This document shows positions 51,101 through 59,811 of a DNA stretch of 64,000 nt, in pieces (position 1 is the first letter of the stretch; each line of letters opens with the position of its first letter). Origin of the DNA: Glandiceps talaboti (taxonomy: Eukaryota > Hemichordata > Enteropneusta > Spengelidae); contig NC_135555.1 in NCBI RefSeq assembly GCF_964340395.1, forward strand, positions 25,199,725-25,263,724. The letters are read 5' to 3'. Both the position numbers and the translations under genes were made by a program. The notes beneath the pieces are model-generated. The model had not been told where the DNA came from and searched no databases. It saw only the letters and a list, made by a program, of their open reading frames with translations.

Positions 51101-51190
51101 CACTTTAGGTGGGAAATTCACACTGATCCTGATTGGGTCCAATTACCCGAACGCATTAGTACTGTTTTAATGGTTAAAGCTCTGAACATG
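48159..51190. other. Non-coding stretch with dispersed repeats
   Basis: No gene is supported. Two related segments (CATCAGTGATATGCAAATTAGG at 48657 and CATCAGCAATATGTAAATTTGG at 48801) and the ~113-bp repeats below are present. So is a CAGGT-rich segment (50075-50150) that recurs at 50670-50715 and, inverted, at 56850-56945. (CATC)n lies near 49832-49860. Confidence 0.5.
48935..49200. repeat. ~113-bp degenerate tandem repeat, 2-3 copies
   Basis: Phrases GCCTAGCAACAAGACCATAC / GCCGAGCAACAAGCCCACAC, CCATAGCAACATCCAA and AAGTGAATAAAGA recur at about 113 bases. Confidence 0.75.
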
Positions 51191-51791
51191 TGTTACGGAT
51201 GACAGAATACAACTTTTTAATATTCGCTAAGTTTTGATGTTTTGCGAGGTCACCGTGAACTCTCAGCTGTCATGAATTAACACTTACAACAAATGTTTGC
51301 ATTGCGCGAATAGTATTCTTCTAAGATGACAACATTAAGTTATTAAAAGATCAACAGTGTCAAATAATGACTGATTACAGACAGTTGGAAGAACAATGAC
51401 GTGATCACATTGTTTGGCTGGTTTTCATATTTGTCAATATCATTTGCATTGAATTAAGGCGACGGCAATACTTCCGTTTTAGTCATGTATGGTGCTGATT
51501 ATTTTATTACCCAATCATTTGAGTATTGTATATTTTATGTTTATAAGAATTTAATGGAATAATAAAGTTTGGATTCAGTCTTGGGAAGAGACGGTCTGAG
51601 GCTAGGAGCTTCGATCTGCTCCGTGGCCACTTCCAAATGATCCAGGTTAACCATGAACATTGTGTGTAGTCTGAGCTAATTCCCTAAAAGTCCAAGTCGA
51701 TCCCGTGTACAGAGTGGAGAGCGAGAGAGAGAGAGTAACAATGGAGGAGGGTTACCTTAACAGAAGAGGTTACCACCTAAAATTTGTTACA
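51191..51791. repeat. 5' LTR
   Basis: It starts TG and ends CA, with an AATAAA polyadenylation signal at 51561-51566. It matches the 3' LTR almost exactly except in the last ~40 bases. Confidence 0.93.
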
Positions 51792-51967
51792 GTGGTGGAA
51801 AAGCCGGCCTTGGACTAGAAGGACCATTGTGCGCGTAATGAGACAAATTTAAACTTTATGAAGAATAATTGACAACCTTTGAGAAGAAAAAAAACAACGC
51901 CGCTGGGTGAGTGAGAAATCGATGACTCGATAACTTTTCGAAAGGAAACTTTAATGATTATGTTGCA

Positions 51968-52153
51968 ATGGTTGGAATTCAACTCGAACTAGAACTTGTA
52001 AAATATTGCAGTGATGGACTAAGACATCTCAGAAGGAGGAATTGTGTTTCAAAACGTGGAATTATGAATAAACAGACAGCGATAGAGACTTTGACAAACG
52101 TTGCAGCAGTGAAACCTTCAACGGGCACCGAACAGCTGACAGGCGATTACTAG
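51968..52153 (+). CDS. Short frame inside the LTR element, function unknown
   Basis: A 61-codon frame (MVGIQLELELVKYCSDGLRH..) lies 177 bases after the 5' LTR, where gag would begin. It has no recognisable gag motif. It could be a gag remnant or chance. Confidence 0.2.
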   Translation: MVGIQLELELVKYCSDGLRHLRRRNCVSKRGIMNKQTAIETLTNVAAVKPSTGTEQLTGDY

Positions 52154-53377
52154 TGGAGATATCACGTATCGGACGCTGATGATGCAGACCGAAGCAGTTC
52201 GCATGTGAACCACATGTTTAAGACTTTTGAAGGACAAACAACTCATTAATCATACGGTAGTAGAGATTTGCTAAAGATTGACATTATTTTATTCCTCGAA
52301 TTCATTTCTATTCATGATCAGCAATTTTTGTACTGTGTGTACAGAGAAATGTGTAAGAAATAATATTTGTATGCTCGATTTAGTTTGACGATGAACAATT
52401 CTTGAAATCTATTTTCTTATCAGAATCATTTTAGTGATGCTGTTTTACATCTCAACGGTCGCGTACAAGCAGAAAGAATATTATTGATTTATCTATGGAG
52501 AAAATATTTGTTTTAATAAGAATATTTATTGAAGTATGGTGTATTGGAAACTCCTCGAAGTTTTGTTGACTCTGAGTTGTAGTGAGCCGAAACGCGACAG
52601 ATAAATGCGTTGCTCACAAGTTGAGTCTGATTTTGTGATGTAAGGTTCCTATGATAAAGGAAGGAACCATGTTGGTGTAGTATTTTATTGAATCTGCAGT
52701 ACAAGATAAATATTTGATTTTCAAATTTGAGTGCAAAACAGAGATCCGACCGAAATGAGCTGTATTATTGTCTATGCAAAAATTCCTTTCAAATTCCACA
52801 AGAATTTCTGAAATGCCTCAAATGCTAAAAACCCGTATGATAACTGTTAGTCCAACATTTTTTCAATCGTACACGACGTAAAGTTTTTGTTTTTTCACAA
52901 AAAAAGAATGACATCACTTGTTTAATGAAAATATCATCTATTTCACGATTTTTGAGTTGTCATTGAAGAGTACCTGTATGATAGATTTTACAAGTCAAGG
53001 ATTTCATTTTTTTTCTGGGTAAAAGATAGGCACAGCTGTGTGAGTGATTGTATAGTCTGGCCAGACGTTGTATGGTAGAGGAGCTGTATGACTCTAAAGG
53101 CACTTCTTGAATAACCTCTCGCATTATCGTCAATGTTGAAAAAGATAATCGCTGCAATTCCAATCTTTGAAAGTAAACTGCCTGTCTCGAAATCAGACTG
53201 CTGTTCAAGAAATGAGCACACATCCATAATATTCCAAGTTTAATTTCTTTAATTGTTTGTACTTTTCTCCTTTTCTATCGATTTACAAAATCATAAAAAG
53301 TGTTTCATTTATGAAAGGCAATTATTTTGAATATTTTAATGTGTGACGGGGACGCCACACTTTGGGAAAAGGTGATA

Positions 53378-53978
53378 GTGTTACGGATGACAGAATACAA
53401 CTTTTTAATATTCGCTAAGTTTTGATGTTTTGCGAGGTCACCGTGAACTCTCAGCTGTCATGAATTAACACTTACAACAAATGTTTGCATTGCGCGAATA
53501 GTATTCTTCTAAGATGACAACATTAAGTTATTAAAAGATCAACAGTGTCAAATAATGACTGATTACAGACAGTTGGAAGAACAATGACGTGATCACATTG
53601 TTTGGCTGGTTTTCATATTTGTCAATATCATTTGCATTGAATTAAGGCGACGGCAATACTTCCGTTTTAGTCATGTATGGTGCTGATTATTTTATTACCC
53701 AATCATTTGAGTATTGTATATTTTATGTTTATAAGAATTTAATGGAATAATAAAGTTTGGATTCAGTCTTGGGAAGAGACGGTCTGAGGCTAGGAGCTTC
53801 GATCTGCTCCGTGGCCACTTCCAAATGATCCAGGTTAACCATGAACATTGTGTGTAGTCTGAGCTAATTCCCTAAAAGTCCAAGTCGATCCCGTGTACAG
53901 AGTGGAGAGCGAGAGAGAGAGAGTAACAATGGAGGAGGGTTACCTAAACAAGAGAGGTCACCCATCAAATTTGTTACA
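53378..53978. repeat. 3' LTR
   Basis: It is nearly identical to 51191-51791. The final segment (GTTACCTAAACAAGAGAGGT..) differs from the 5' copy (GTTACCTTAACAGAAGAGGT..) by several substitutions. Confidence 0.93.
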
Positions 53979-53982
53979 CATG

Positions 53983-54307
53983 TAACTAGAAAAAAGTCTG
54001 GCGTCAAAGTCCAAGCTAGTCCTGCATGCATACAGAGTATAATGTTGTCCCTTTCTTCTCCATCCTGTGAAGAGACAGCCGTGAAACATTCTTCGGTACT
54101 TGGTGTGGAAGCAATTTGCTTCCCATTCCAAATAGGCTGAGTACGGTGTTGAGGGTCATGTCAGTAATCTAGACCCGCGCACCGTCTGCAAGCAGGACTA
54201 TAAGCCAACGCATGGTTGTAGCCATGTGTACAACACAGTAGACTCTCTCACAGTCCCGCAGCATCACATCACTATTATAAAAAGGGCTGTTTTGTATGTA
54301 CCGATGT
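53983..54307. other. Non-coding stretch
   Basis: Nothing recognised apart from a CGTCTGCAAGCAGGACTATA segment shared with the foldback near 35.9 kb. Confidence 0.5.
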
Positions 54308-54932
54308 CAGGGGCGTGTTCAGTAGTCAAAACGTTTTGTCATTGTTTGGCCCTGCGCCGAACTGTATTTTACATGTTGCGCGTGAAAAACAAAAGATGGC
54401 GGCACATTCAAACAGAAGATTGTCGCATTTGGTGTACATTCAGCACTCATCACTGAAAAGACGATGCGCATAGTAATAAATCACACCTTTGCAGTACTGT
54501 CAGGATGCTAGAATGCCTAAAAAAGGCTTATTATTTATGCATACACTATTTTTACACTAACGAAGTGATCTTTGACTTGTGACCTGACCGCAAGTTTATC
54601 TTGCATTGCTCAATGTACGTCAAATCGACCGTACCATAATCCCGACGGGTATTCGTATTTCTAAATTCCGTTGCCAATTGTAAATGACCAATTCCATGAA
54701 CTTTTTTGCAGTGCTGAATCAAAACTAATGTGCACTACGTAATCCTACACAAAAACTCAAGTTCGCCGATGAAGTGAGAATTCGTGGCCGCCATCTTGGC
54801 TTCTAGCGAGTCACCTCACTCTTCCGCCTTCCTTCGTCCCGGGTCGCCCGCGAAAAACTATGACAATTAGTCGTTCGGGAAGAAAACGTTTTGAAACGTC
54901 CGCAGGCGTTTTGTCTACCGAACGCGCCCCTG
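54308..54932. mobile_element. hAT-like MITE with CAGGGGCG ends
   Basis: Left CAGGGGCGTGTTCAGTAGTC and the complement of the right end, CAGGGGCGCGTTCGGTAGAC, both continue AAAACG. CAGGGG starts are typical of hAT elements. No perfect 8-bp duplication is visible. A partial relative without ends lies at about 50335-50500 (TTTTGTCAATGCTTGGCC / TTTTGTCATTGTTTGGCC). The right half is CpG-rich and contains CCGCCATCTTGGC, a YY1-type motif. Confidence 0.75.
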
Positions 54933-55341
54933 TTGCATAATTGTACTGTGGGCCCTCATCAACTGCATATAAGAGCTAATAATAACTCATTTTATTTTCA
55001 CCAAAAAGAATGACAGAACTTAGACTGGGAAAGTGTACATGACAAAAAATATAATTTAGTATTGCATGGTCACCCTCCCTGGTGAGGGCCATGGAAATAG
55101 TTCAGTGGAACTAGTCTTAATCCAATGGCCCAGACACACAACATATAAACTACAAAACAGAAAATAAAATAAAACAAAAACATCTGAAAACAAGTTTTCT
55201 GTAAGAAATATATACACTAAGTTACATACAAAACAAACAAGCCCTTAGGTCTTAGATACGATGTGATTTCTTAGTTCCTCTTTGAATGATTTTCTTGAAT
55301 TTATACATTTGAGGGATGGTGGTAATGAGTTCCAGTGCTTA

Positions 55342-56496
55342 GGGAGCATTCGTTTTTTACGGGGAGGGGGGGGGGGGTCGGTGGAATTCGGGGGGGGGGG
55401 TGACTTTTACAAAGCAGTTTTTAGGGGGGTCAAATTTTATATCCAATGGTTTGGGGGGGGGTCAATTTTTACAACATATTTGTATGGAATCGTAGCAAAA
55501 AACAACAGAATTGACAAAAAAATGTACAAAACAGGTGATAACAAGTAAAAAAAAGAAAACACAGAATCACAAAAATAAAACTTTCAGGCTGTGGCAATAT
55601 AATGACATACCTCATTTTTAAAACTCTTTAAAAACTCTTTAAAAACAACAGAACTCATTCAAATTAATGTTTGACCACTTACCAAACATATCAAAGAAAC
55701 AATTGACCTGAGTGAATTCCACCATAAAAATCGTAAAATGGCCGCCACGTGGCCCCGGCCGGCGGGGACTAACAAACATAGATAAGAACACAAAAGAGAT
55801 AGTTACTAAGTTAGTCTGACGAGTCACTTTGACTCTTCAGTTCACTGTAGTCAACTGTATCTACAGATCCACTTTGTTCCGTGTCACTTTGACTGTCAAG
55901 TTCACTCAGGTCAATTGTTTCTTTGCTATCAGTGGCTAAGTGGTCAAAAATTAATTTGAATGAGTGCTCGTCAATATATTTCAAGTTGTACATGGGCACA
56001 AGCAATTTGGCTTCCGATGCATTTACAGAGCTAACATTACCAATTAATACCATGGTGGCTGGTGCTGGTCTACCAGTATCAAAAGGGTGAAATTCCACCA
56101 TTATAATCTTGTTGTTGAGAGTCTCTACACGGCGTTGTAATGCTTCCATTTTTCTCTGTCTCGCCTTTCTGTTGTTTTCTTTTTTTGGTCTGGCAGGGGT
56201 TTTCATTCTTGAAAATGAGCAGCCAAAAATTTCTCTTGATTTCTGTAGTGGACTAGGTTTCATGGTCCATCATGTGATATGTCGAACAAACACTCATATA
56301 AGTCAAGTGTTTCATAAATCTATTATAAATCAAGTGAAAAATTTTTATGGGGGGGGGGTCACATTTTACAATTGATGGATTTAGGGGGGGGTCAAATTTT
56401 AGAAAAGTAATTTTTAGGGGGGGGGGTTGCTTTTTACATTTAATTCATACCTCAAATTCCACCGACCCCCCCTCCCCGTAAAAAACGAATGCTCCC
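55342..56496. mobile_element. DNA transposon with TTA duplication and G-tract subterminal repeats (PIF/Harbinger-like)
   Basis: The terminal inverted repeats are GGGAGCATTCGTTTTTTACG then GGGAG, a G run and TCGGTGGAATT, over about 45 bases. TTA flanks both ends (55339-55341 and 56497-56499). A 3-bp TWA duplication is typical of PIF/Harbinger. Inside each end, 8-12-base G runs recur every 30-45 bases in the context GGGGGGGGTCAAATTTTA. The 1155-bp element has no transposase but carries a 150-codon frame on the minus strand. Confidence 0.88.
55811..56263 (-). CDS. 150-aa protein carried by the TTA-flanked element, function unknown
   Basis: This single-exon frame occupies the centre of the DNA element, between its G-tract ends. 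The N-terminal third is basic and nuclear-signal-like (KTPARPKKENNRKARQRK) and runs into a short coiled-coil-like helix (MEALQRRVETLNNKI). The middle (MVEFHPFDTGRPAPATMVLI) is mixed. The last ~40 residues are acidic and Ser-rich, with a near repeat: DLSELDSQSDTEQS and DYSELKSQSDSSD. No transposase or known domain is recognised. It could be an accessory DNA-binding protein of the element family or a captured host fragment. No TATA is obvious. The length and charge layout make chance unlikely. Confidence 0.6.
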   Translation of the reverse strand: MKPSPLQKSREIFGCSFSRMKTPARPKKENNRKARQRKMEALQRRVETLNNKIIMVEFHPFDTGRPAPATMVLIGNVSSVNASEAKLLVPMYNLKYIDEHSFKLIFDHLATDSKETIDLSELDSQSDTEQSGSVDTVDYSELKSQSDSSD

Positions 56497-56499
56497 TTA

Positions 56500-57025
56500 G
56501 TTATGGCGTATTGGAAGTTGTGTTGAGTAATTCTTAAATCATTTGGTGACGTGTTAATTACTGCGACAATGCCCCAAGGCATCGCAATAACATGTACATG
56601 GAGTTGCACTAACACATCAACAAATGAATAGCCCTATGTAGTCGATCATGATGGCCCACAGTACAAGCATATTCAGGCAATTATTCGGTAGATATTGGTA
56701 CATACAAAACCATGAAAACAGCTAATATAGTGATGCTCCTGAGGACTGGTGAGAGAGGCTAACACAGAACAGCTAGTGTGAATGTGTTGAAAACTTGGGC
56801 AAAATATTGAGTAGTGAATACTAATGGTAGATGATACTAGCTCATTGGATCTGAATGTGAAATCAAAAAATAAAATTCAGTCAATACCTAACCTGGGCTG
56901 GCCTGCACCAGTGTTTTGTACCGACCGAAGGCTGAGTCACTCACAGCTGATCATGATCGATCAGGCTGGCCGGGACAAGCGATGTTAATGATAACGCCCC
57001 CATGTGGTGATATATAGCAACTAGT
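56500..57025. other. Non-coding stretch with inverted dispersed repeat
   Basis: 56850-56945 is an inverted copy of the CAGGTC-rich segment at 50060-50150, with GGTCGGTA..AAAC, CAGGT and TATTGACTGAATTTTATTT in common. Its right part could serve as upstream region for the exon at 57026. Confidence 0.5.
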
Positions 57026-57757
57026 ATGGCGGACGATGTTACGTTAGAAGTGATATTGAATCCAAAACGCCGGTCAGCTCATCGATATTACCGATCTCAC
57101 AGGTATTGTCAATATTGTGACCTATTAATTTAGATATTTAAGTCATCGTTAGCCTGTTTCGAAAGGCATCAGATCTCTAAAATCCGACAAATCTGTTATT
57201 ATTTTGCCGGAAGTAGAAAATGAGAGGGCGCCGTAGTAGGCAAGCCCGTCTGGTGATGACATCGTCCACACAGAGGTGGTATTGTCCCATTCCTTTTAAT
57301 GTCTGCACAGTTTTGCATAAATTTCCATATACCTTGCAAGTGATCTGACCCCTTGACCAAGAAGGTGTTTCCGGTGTAGTCAAAATGTCGGCTAAATATG
57401 CGTAAAAGTTCCTTCAAGTCTCCTGTGGTGTATGTGAGACTTAACCAACGTGTAAGGTAAACCAACTGTATATTATTGCCACGTAATAGAGAATACCATT
57501 CCTTTTACAAACCCGTTACTATATTTAGATCTTTCGTTTGAGCGATCACGAGTTGCCAGACAATGACACCATTCAACCCAAATATAGATATATGTGTGAA
57601 TCGTCCCACCCATGTAAGAGACATCAACACAACATTTTGTCACATATACCATCCTGATGGACGTACAAGTCCAACCATAACCATCACTCACTTCCGCGTA
57701 CCCAACGGCAATGAGGAATTGAAAGTTACGACAGGCAGTTTACTACAACGACATGGG
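57026..57757 (+). CDS. Two compatible exons of an unknown gene (partial)
   Basis: Exon 1 (57026-57102) starts TAGTATGGCGGAC and reads MADDVTLEVILNPKRRSAHR then YYRSH, with donor CACAG/GTATTG in phase 2. Exon 2 (57553-57757) follows acceptor GCGATCACGAG in the matching phase. It reads SCQTMTPFNPNIDICVNRPT, then HVRDINTTFCHIYHPDGRTS to SLLQRHG, ending at donor ATGGG/GTATGA in phase 0. The product is hydrophilic and begins acidic then basic. I do not recognise the family. The later exons would lie beyond the nested MITE. The acceptor of exon 2 lacks a strong pyrimidine tract, so the join is tentative. Confidence 0.4.
57333..57422 (-). CDS. Opposite-strand 30-codon exon candidate
   Basis: On the minus strand acceptor ATACACCACAG and donor TTGCAAG/GTATAT bound a 90-bp segment reading DLKELLRIFSRHFDYTGNTF then LVKGSDHLQ, phase 1 at both ends. 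Third codon positions are clearly more G/C-rich than the neighbourhood, which supports coding. It lies inside the intron of the plus-strand candidate at 57.0-57.8 kb. No partner exons or family were identified. A longer unspliced frame (57465-57199) also covers it. Confidence 0.3.
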
Positions 57758-57907
57758 GTATGAGTCATAAATTGACTTCAGTCTTGTCAAAAGAATGTAG
57801 CGAGTTAGCCGATCAGTCAGTCACCTGTCCAATTTGTTGTAACTGTTAAAATATTTGAAAAACGGAAATCGGATTTATTGAGTCATGTGATATATATTAT
57901 TGTCACA

Positions 57908-58752
57908 CGCTCTCGAATCAATCTGTATGATTTAAAAAAAAAAGGATAGTAAATATAAGATATTTACTATTCATTAAAAAAACGGAGTGTCTGGTGACAA
58001 GCGCTTGTCAGCAGCATATTGTTCTCGTGACAAGCGCCGAGCGTACATGTGTACTACAGCCTGGTCGACGTCAACATGTGCGCTAGTACTGACCCGTACC
58101 TTTGACACAATTGAGTCCCGGAATGGAGTTATACCGTCACCGTGTCGTTTTCCTGTAGTAGTTTCAAGTTTCCCACCCCAGCTTTAATAGTACTTGAGAT
58201 TTAATGTTTATTTCACGATTCGGCGTTTAACTTGCGCGGCCGGTGAGCTGTCGTCAGCTGTATGTCATTACTTTGAGGCCATCGCTGCACATGGGATAAA
58301 ACAAGTAAAAAGACCACGCAACACCACAAAAACTATACGCATTTTACCTGTCCTTCACAATAATGAATGTTATTGATGCAACAAACTTTAGTTGTTTTAG
58401 ATTAATTACCTTTACTGTTTACACGTTGCACGTAGTACTACATCACATACGCGGCCTTGGCCATGGAGCATATAGGCGGTGAAGTGTACATGTAATGTGT
58501 GTACGCGGCGGACTTCGCGGTTGTTGGAAAAAATAGGAGCTATCACACGTAAATTAACAGTTTTAAGAACTGATGGTGTTTGATAAAGTGATAAAGTGCA
58601 ATCAATTTCAAGGGTAATAAGAACGTTTTACACTTGACGCCAAAACACATCATAATGGGTGTCAAAGGTCACGCTTGTCAGCAGCATATTGTTCTAGTGA
58701 CAAGCGCTTGTCAGCAGACTCGGCCTTAAAAAAAATGGTACAGATTGATTGG
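57908..58752. mobile_element. Palindromic MITE split by a ~740-bp insertion
   Basis: The left part (CGAATCAATCTGTATGATTT, A run, GGATAGTAAATATAAGATAT) and the right end (AAAATGGTACAGATTGATTG) are the two arms of the family seen intact at 45319-45447. Between them an insertion (about 57981-58722) has direct copies of GCGCTTGTCAGCAGCATATTGTTCT.GTGACAAGCGC at both ends. Confidence 0.7.
57985..58720. mobile_element. Inserted element with terminal direct repeats containing a TGACAAGCGCTTGTCA palindrome
   Basis: CTTGTCAGCAGCATATTGTT followed by CT(C/A)GTGACAAGCGC occurs at about 58001-58035 and 58674-58708 in the same orientation. The 16-bp perfect palindrome TGACAAGCGCTTGTCA is present at both ends. 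The interior has no coding frame. The superfamily is unknown. Confidence 0.55.
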
Positions 58753-58975
58753 AGTGCCTATGGATATTGTAGTTTAAATTAATAATAAAATATACCTGCA
58801 CTGTAAGGACCTTTAAGAGGACAACTCAATCACTATGAATGTCTGATGTTTATGATCTATGAAAGGAGAGAGATCATAACAACTTCCTTACTGTACATGT
58901 GTAAATTACATTGTAACTGCTATCAGTTTTCATAATCATTATAATGGCAGTGTTTTAATCAATACATTTGTAAAA

Positions 58976-59740
58976 TCAATCAACACACTGTACTCAAAGT
59001 ACTTCACAATTATTACCCAGGTATAAAACCAACACACTGTACTCAAAGTACTTCACAATTATTACCCTGGTATAAAACCAACACACTGTATTCAAAGTAC
59101 TTCACAATTATTACCCAGGTATATAACCAACACACTGTATTCAAAGTACTTCACAATTATTACCCTGGTATAAAACCAACACACTGTATTCAAAGTACTT
59201 CACAATTATTACCCAGGTATATAACCAACACACTGTATTCAAAGTACTTCACAATTATTACCCCAGGTATAAAACCAACACACTGTATTCAAAGTACTTC
59301 ACAATTATTACCCTGGTATAAAACCAACACACTGTATTCAAAGTACTTCACAATTATTACCCAGGTATATAACCAACACACTGTATTCAAAGTACTTCAC
59401 AATTATTACCCCAGGTATATAACCAACACACTGTACTCAAAGTACTTCACAATTATTACCCCAGGACTGAGGTATAAAACCAACACACTGTACTCAAAGT
59501 ACTTCACAATTAGTTCCCCAGGTATAGAACCAACACACTGTACTCAAAGTATTTCACAATTATTACCCTGGTATAAAACCAACACACTGTATTCAAAGTA
59601 TTTCACAATTATTACCCAGGTATAGAACCAACACACTGTACTCAAAGTACTTCACAATTATTACCCAGGTATAAAACCAACACACTGTACTCAAAGTACT
59701 TCACAATTATTACCCCAGGTATAGAACCAACACACTGTAC
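58976..59740. repeat. 49-bp minisatellite, ~15.5 copies
   Basis: The unit contains ACACACTGTACTCAAAGTAC, TTCACAATTATTACCCAGGT and ATAAAACCA. Copies alternate CCCAGG/CCCTGG. Confidence 0.96.
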
Positions 59741-59811
59741 ACACTGTGACCTCCATTTGTACATACCTAGTCAGTTACTGTATAATATAGTTTTGTCTAC
59801 ATACATATACA

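Larger units (their letters stand above)
51191..53978. mobile_element. Non-autonomous LTR retrotransposon, CATG target duplication
   Basis: Two ~601-bp LTRs (TGTTACGG..TTTGTTACA) bracket a 1.59-kb interior, and CATG flanks both sides (51187-51190 and 53979-53982). A purine-rich tract (TTTGGGAAAAGGTGATAG) precedes the 3' LTR. GTGGTGGAAAAGCCGG follows the 5' LTR where a primer site would be, but I cannot assign the tRNA. The interior has no gag, protease, RT or integrase, only frames of 61-87 codons with no family match. It is a LARD/TRIM-like derivative, probably of a Ty3/gypsy lineage given the 4-bp duplication and LTR ends. Confidence 0.93.

Noticed and set aside
52960-53227. Minus-strand frames of 87 and 79 codons inside the LTR element
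   Set aside because: They run opposite to the element, overlap each other in different frames, and have no retroelement motif.
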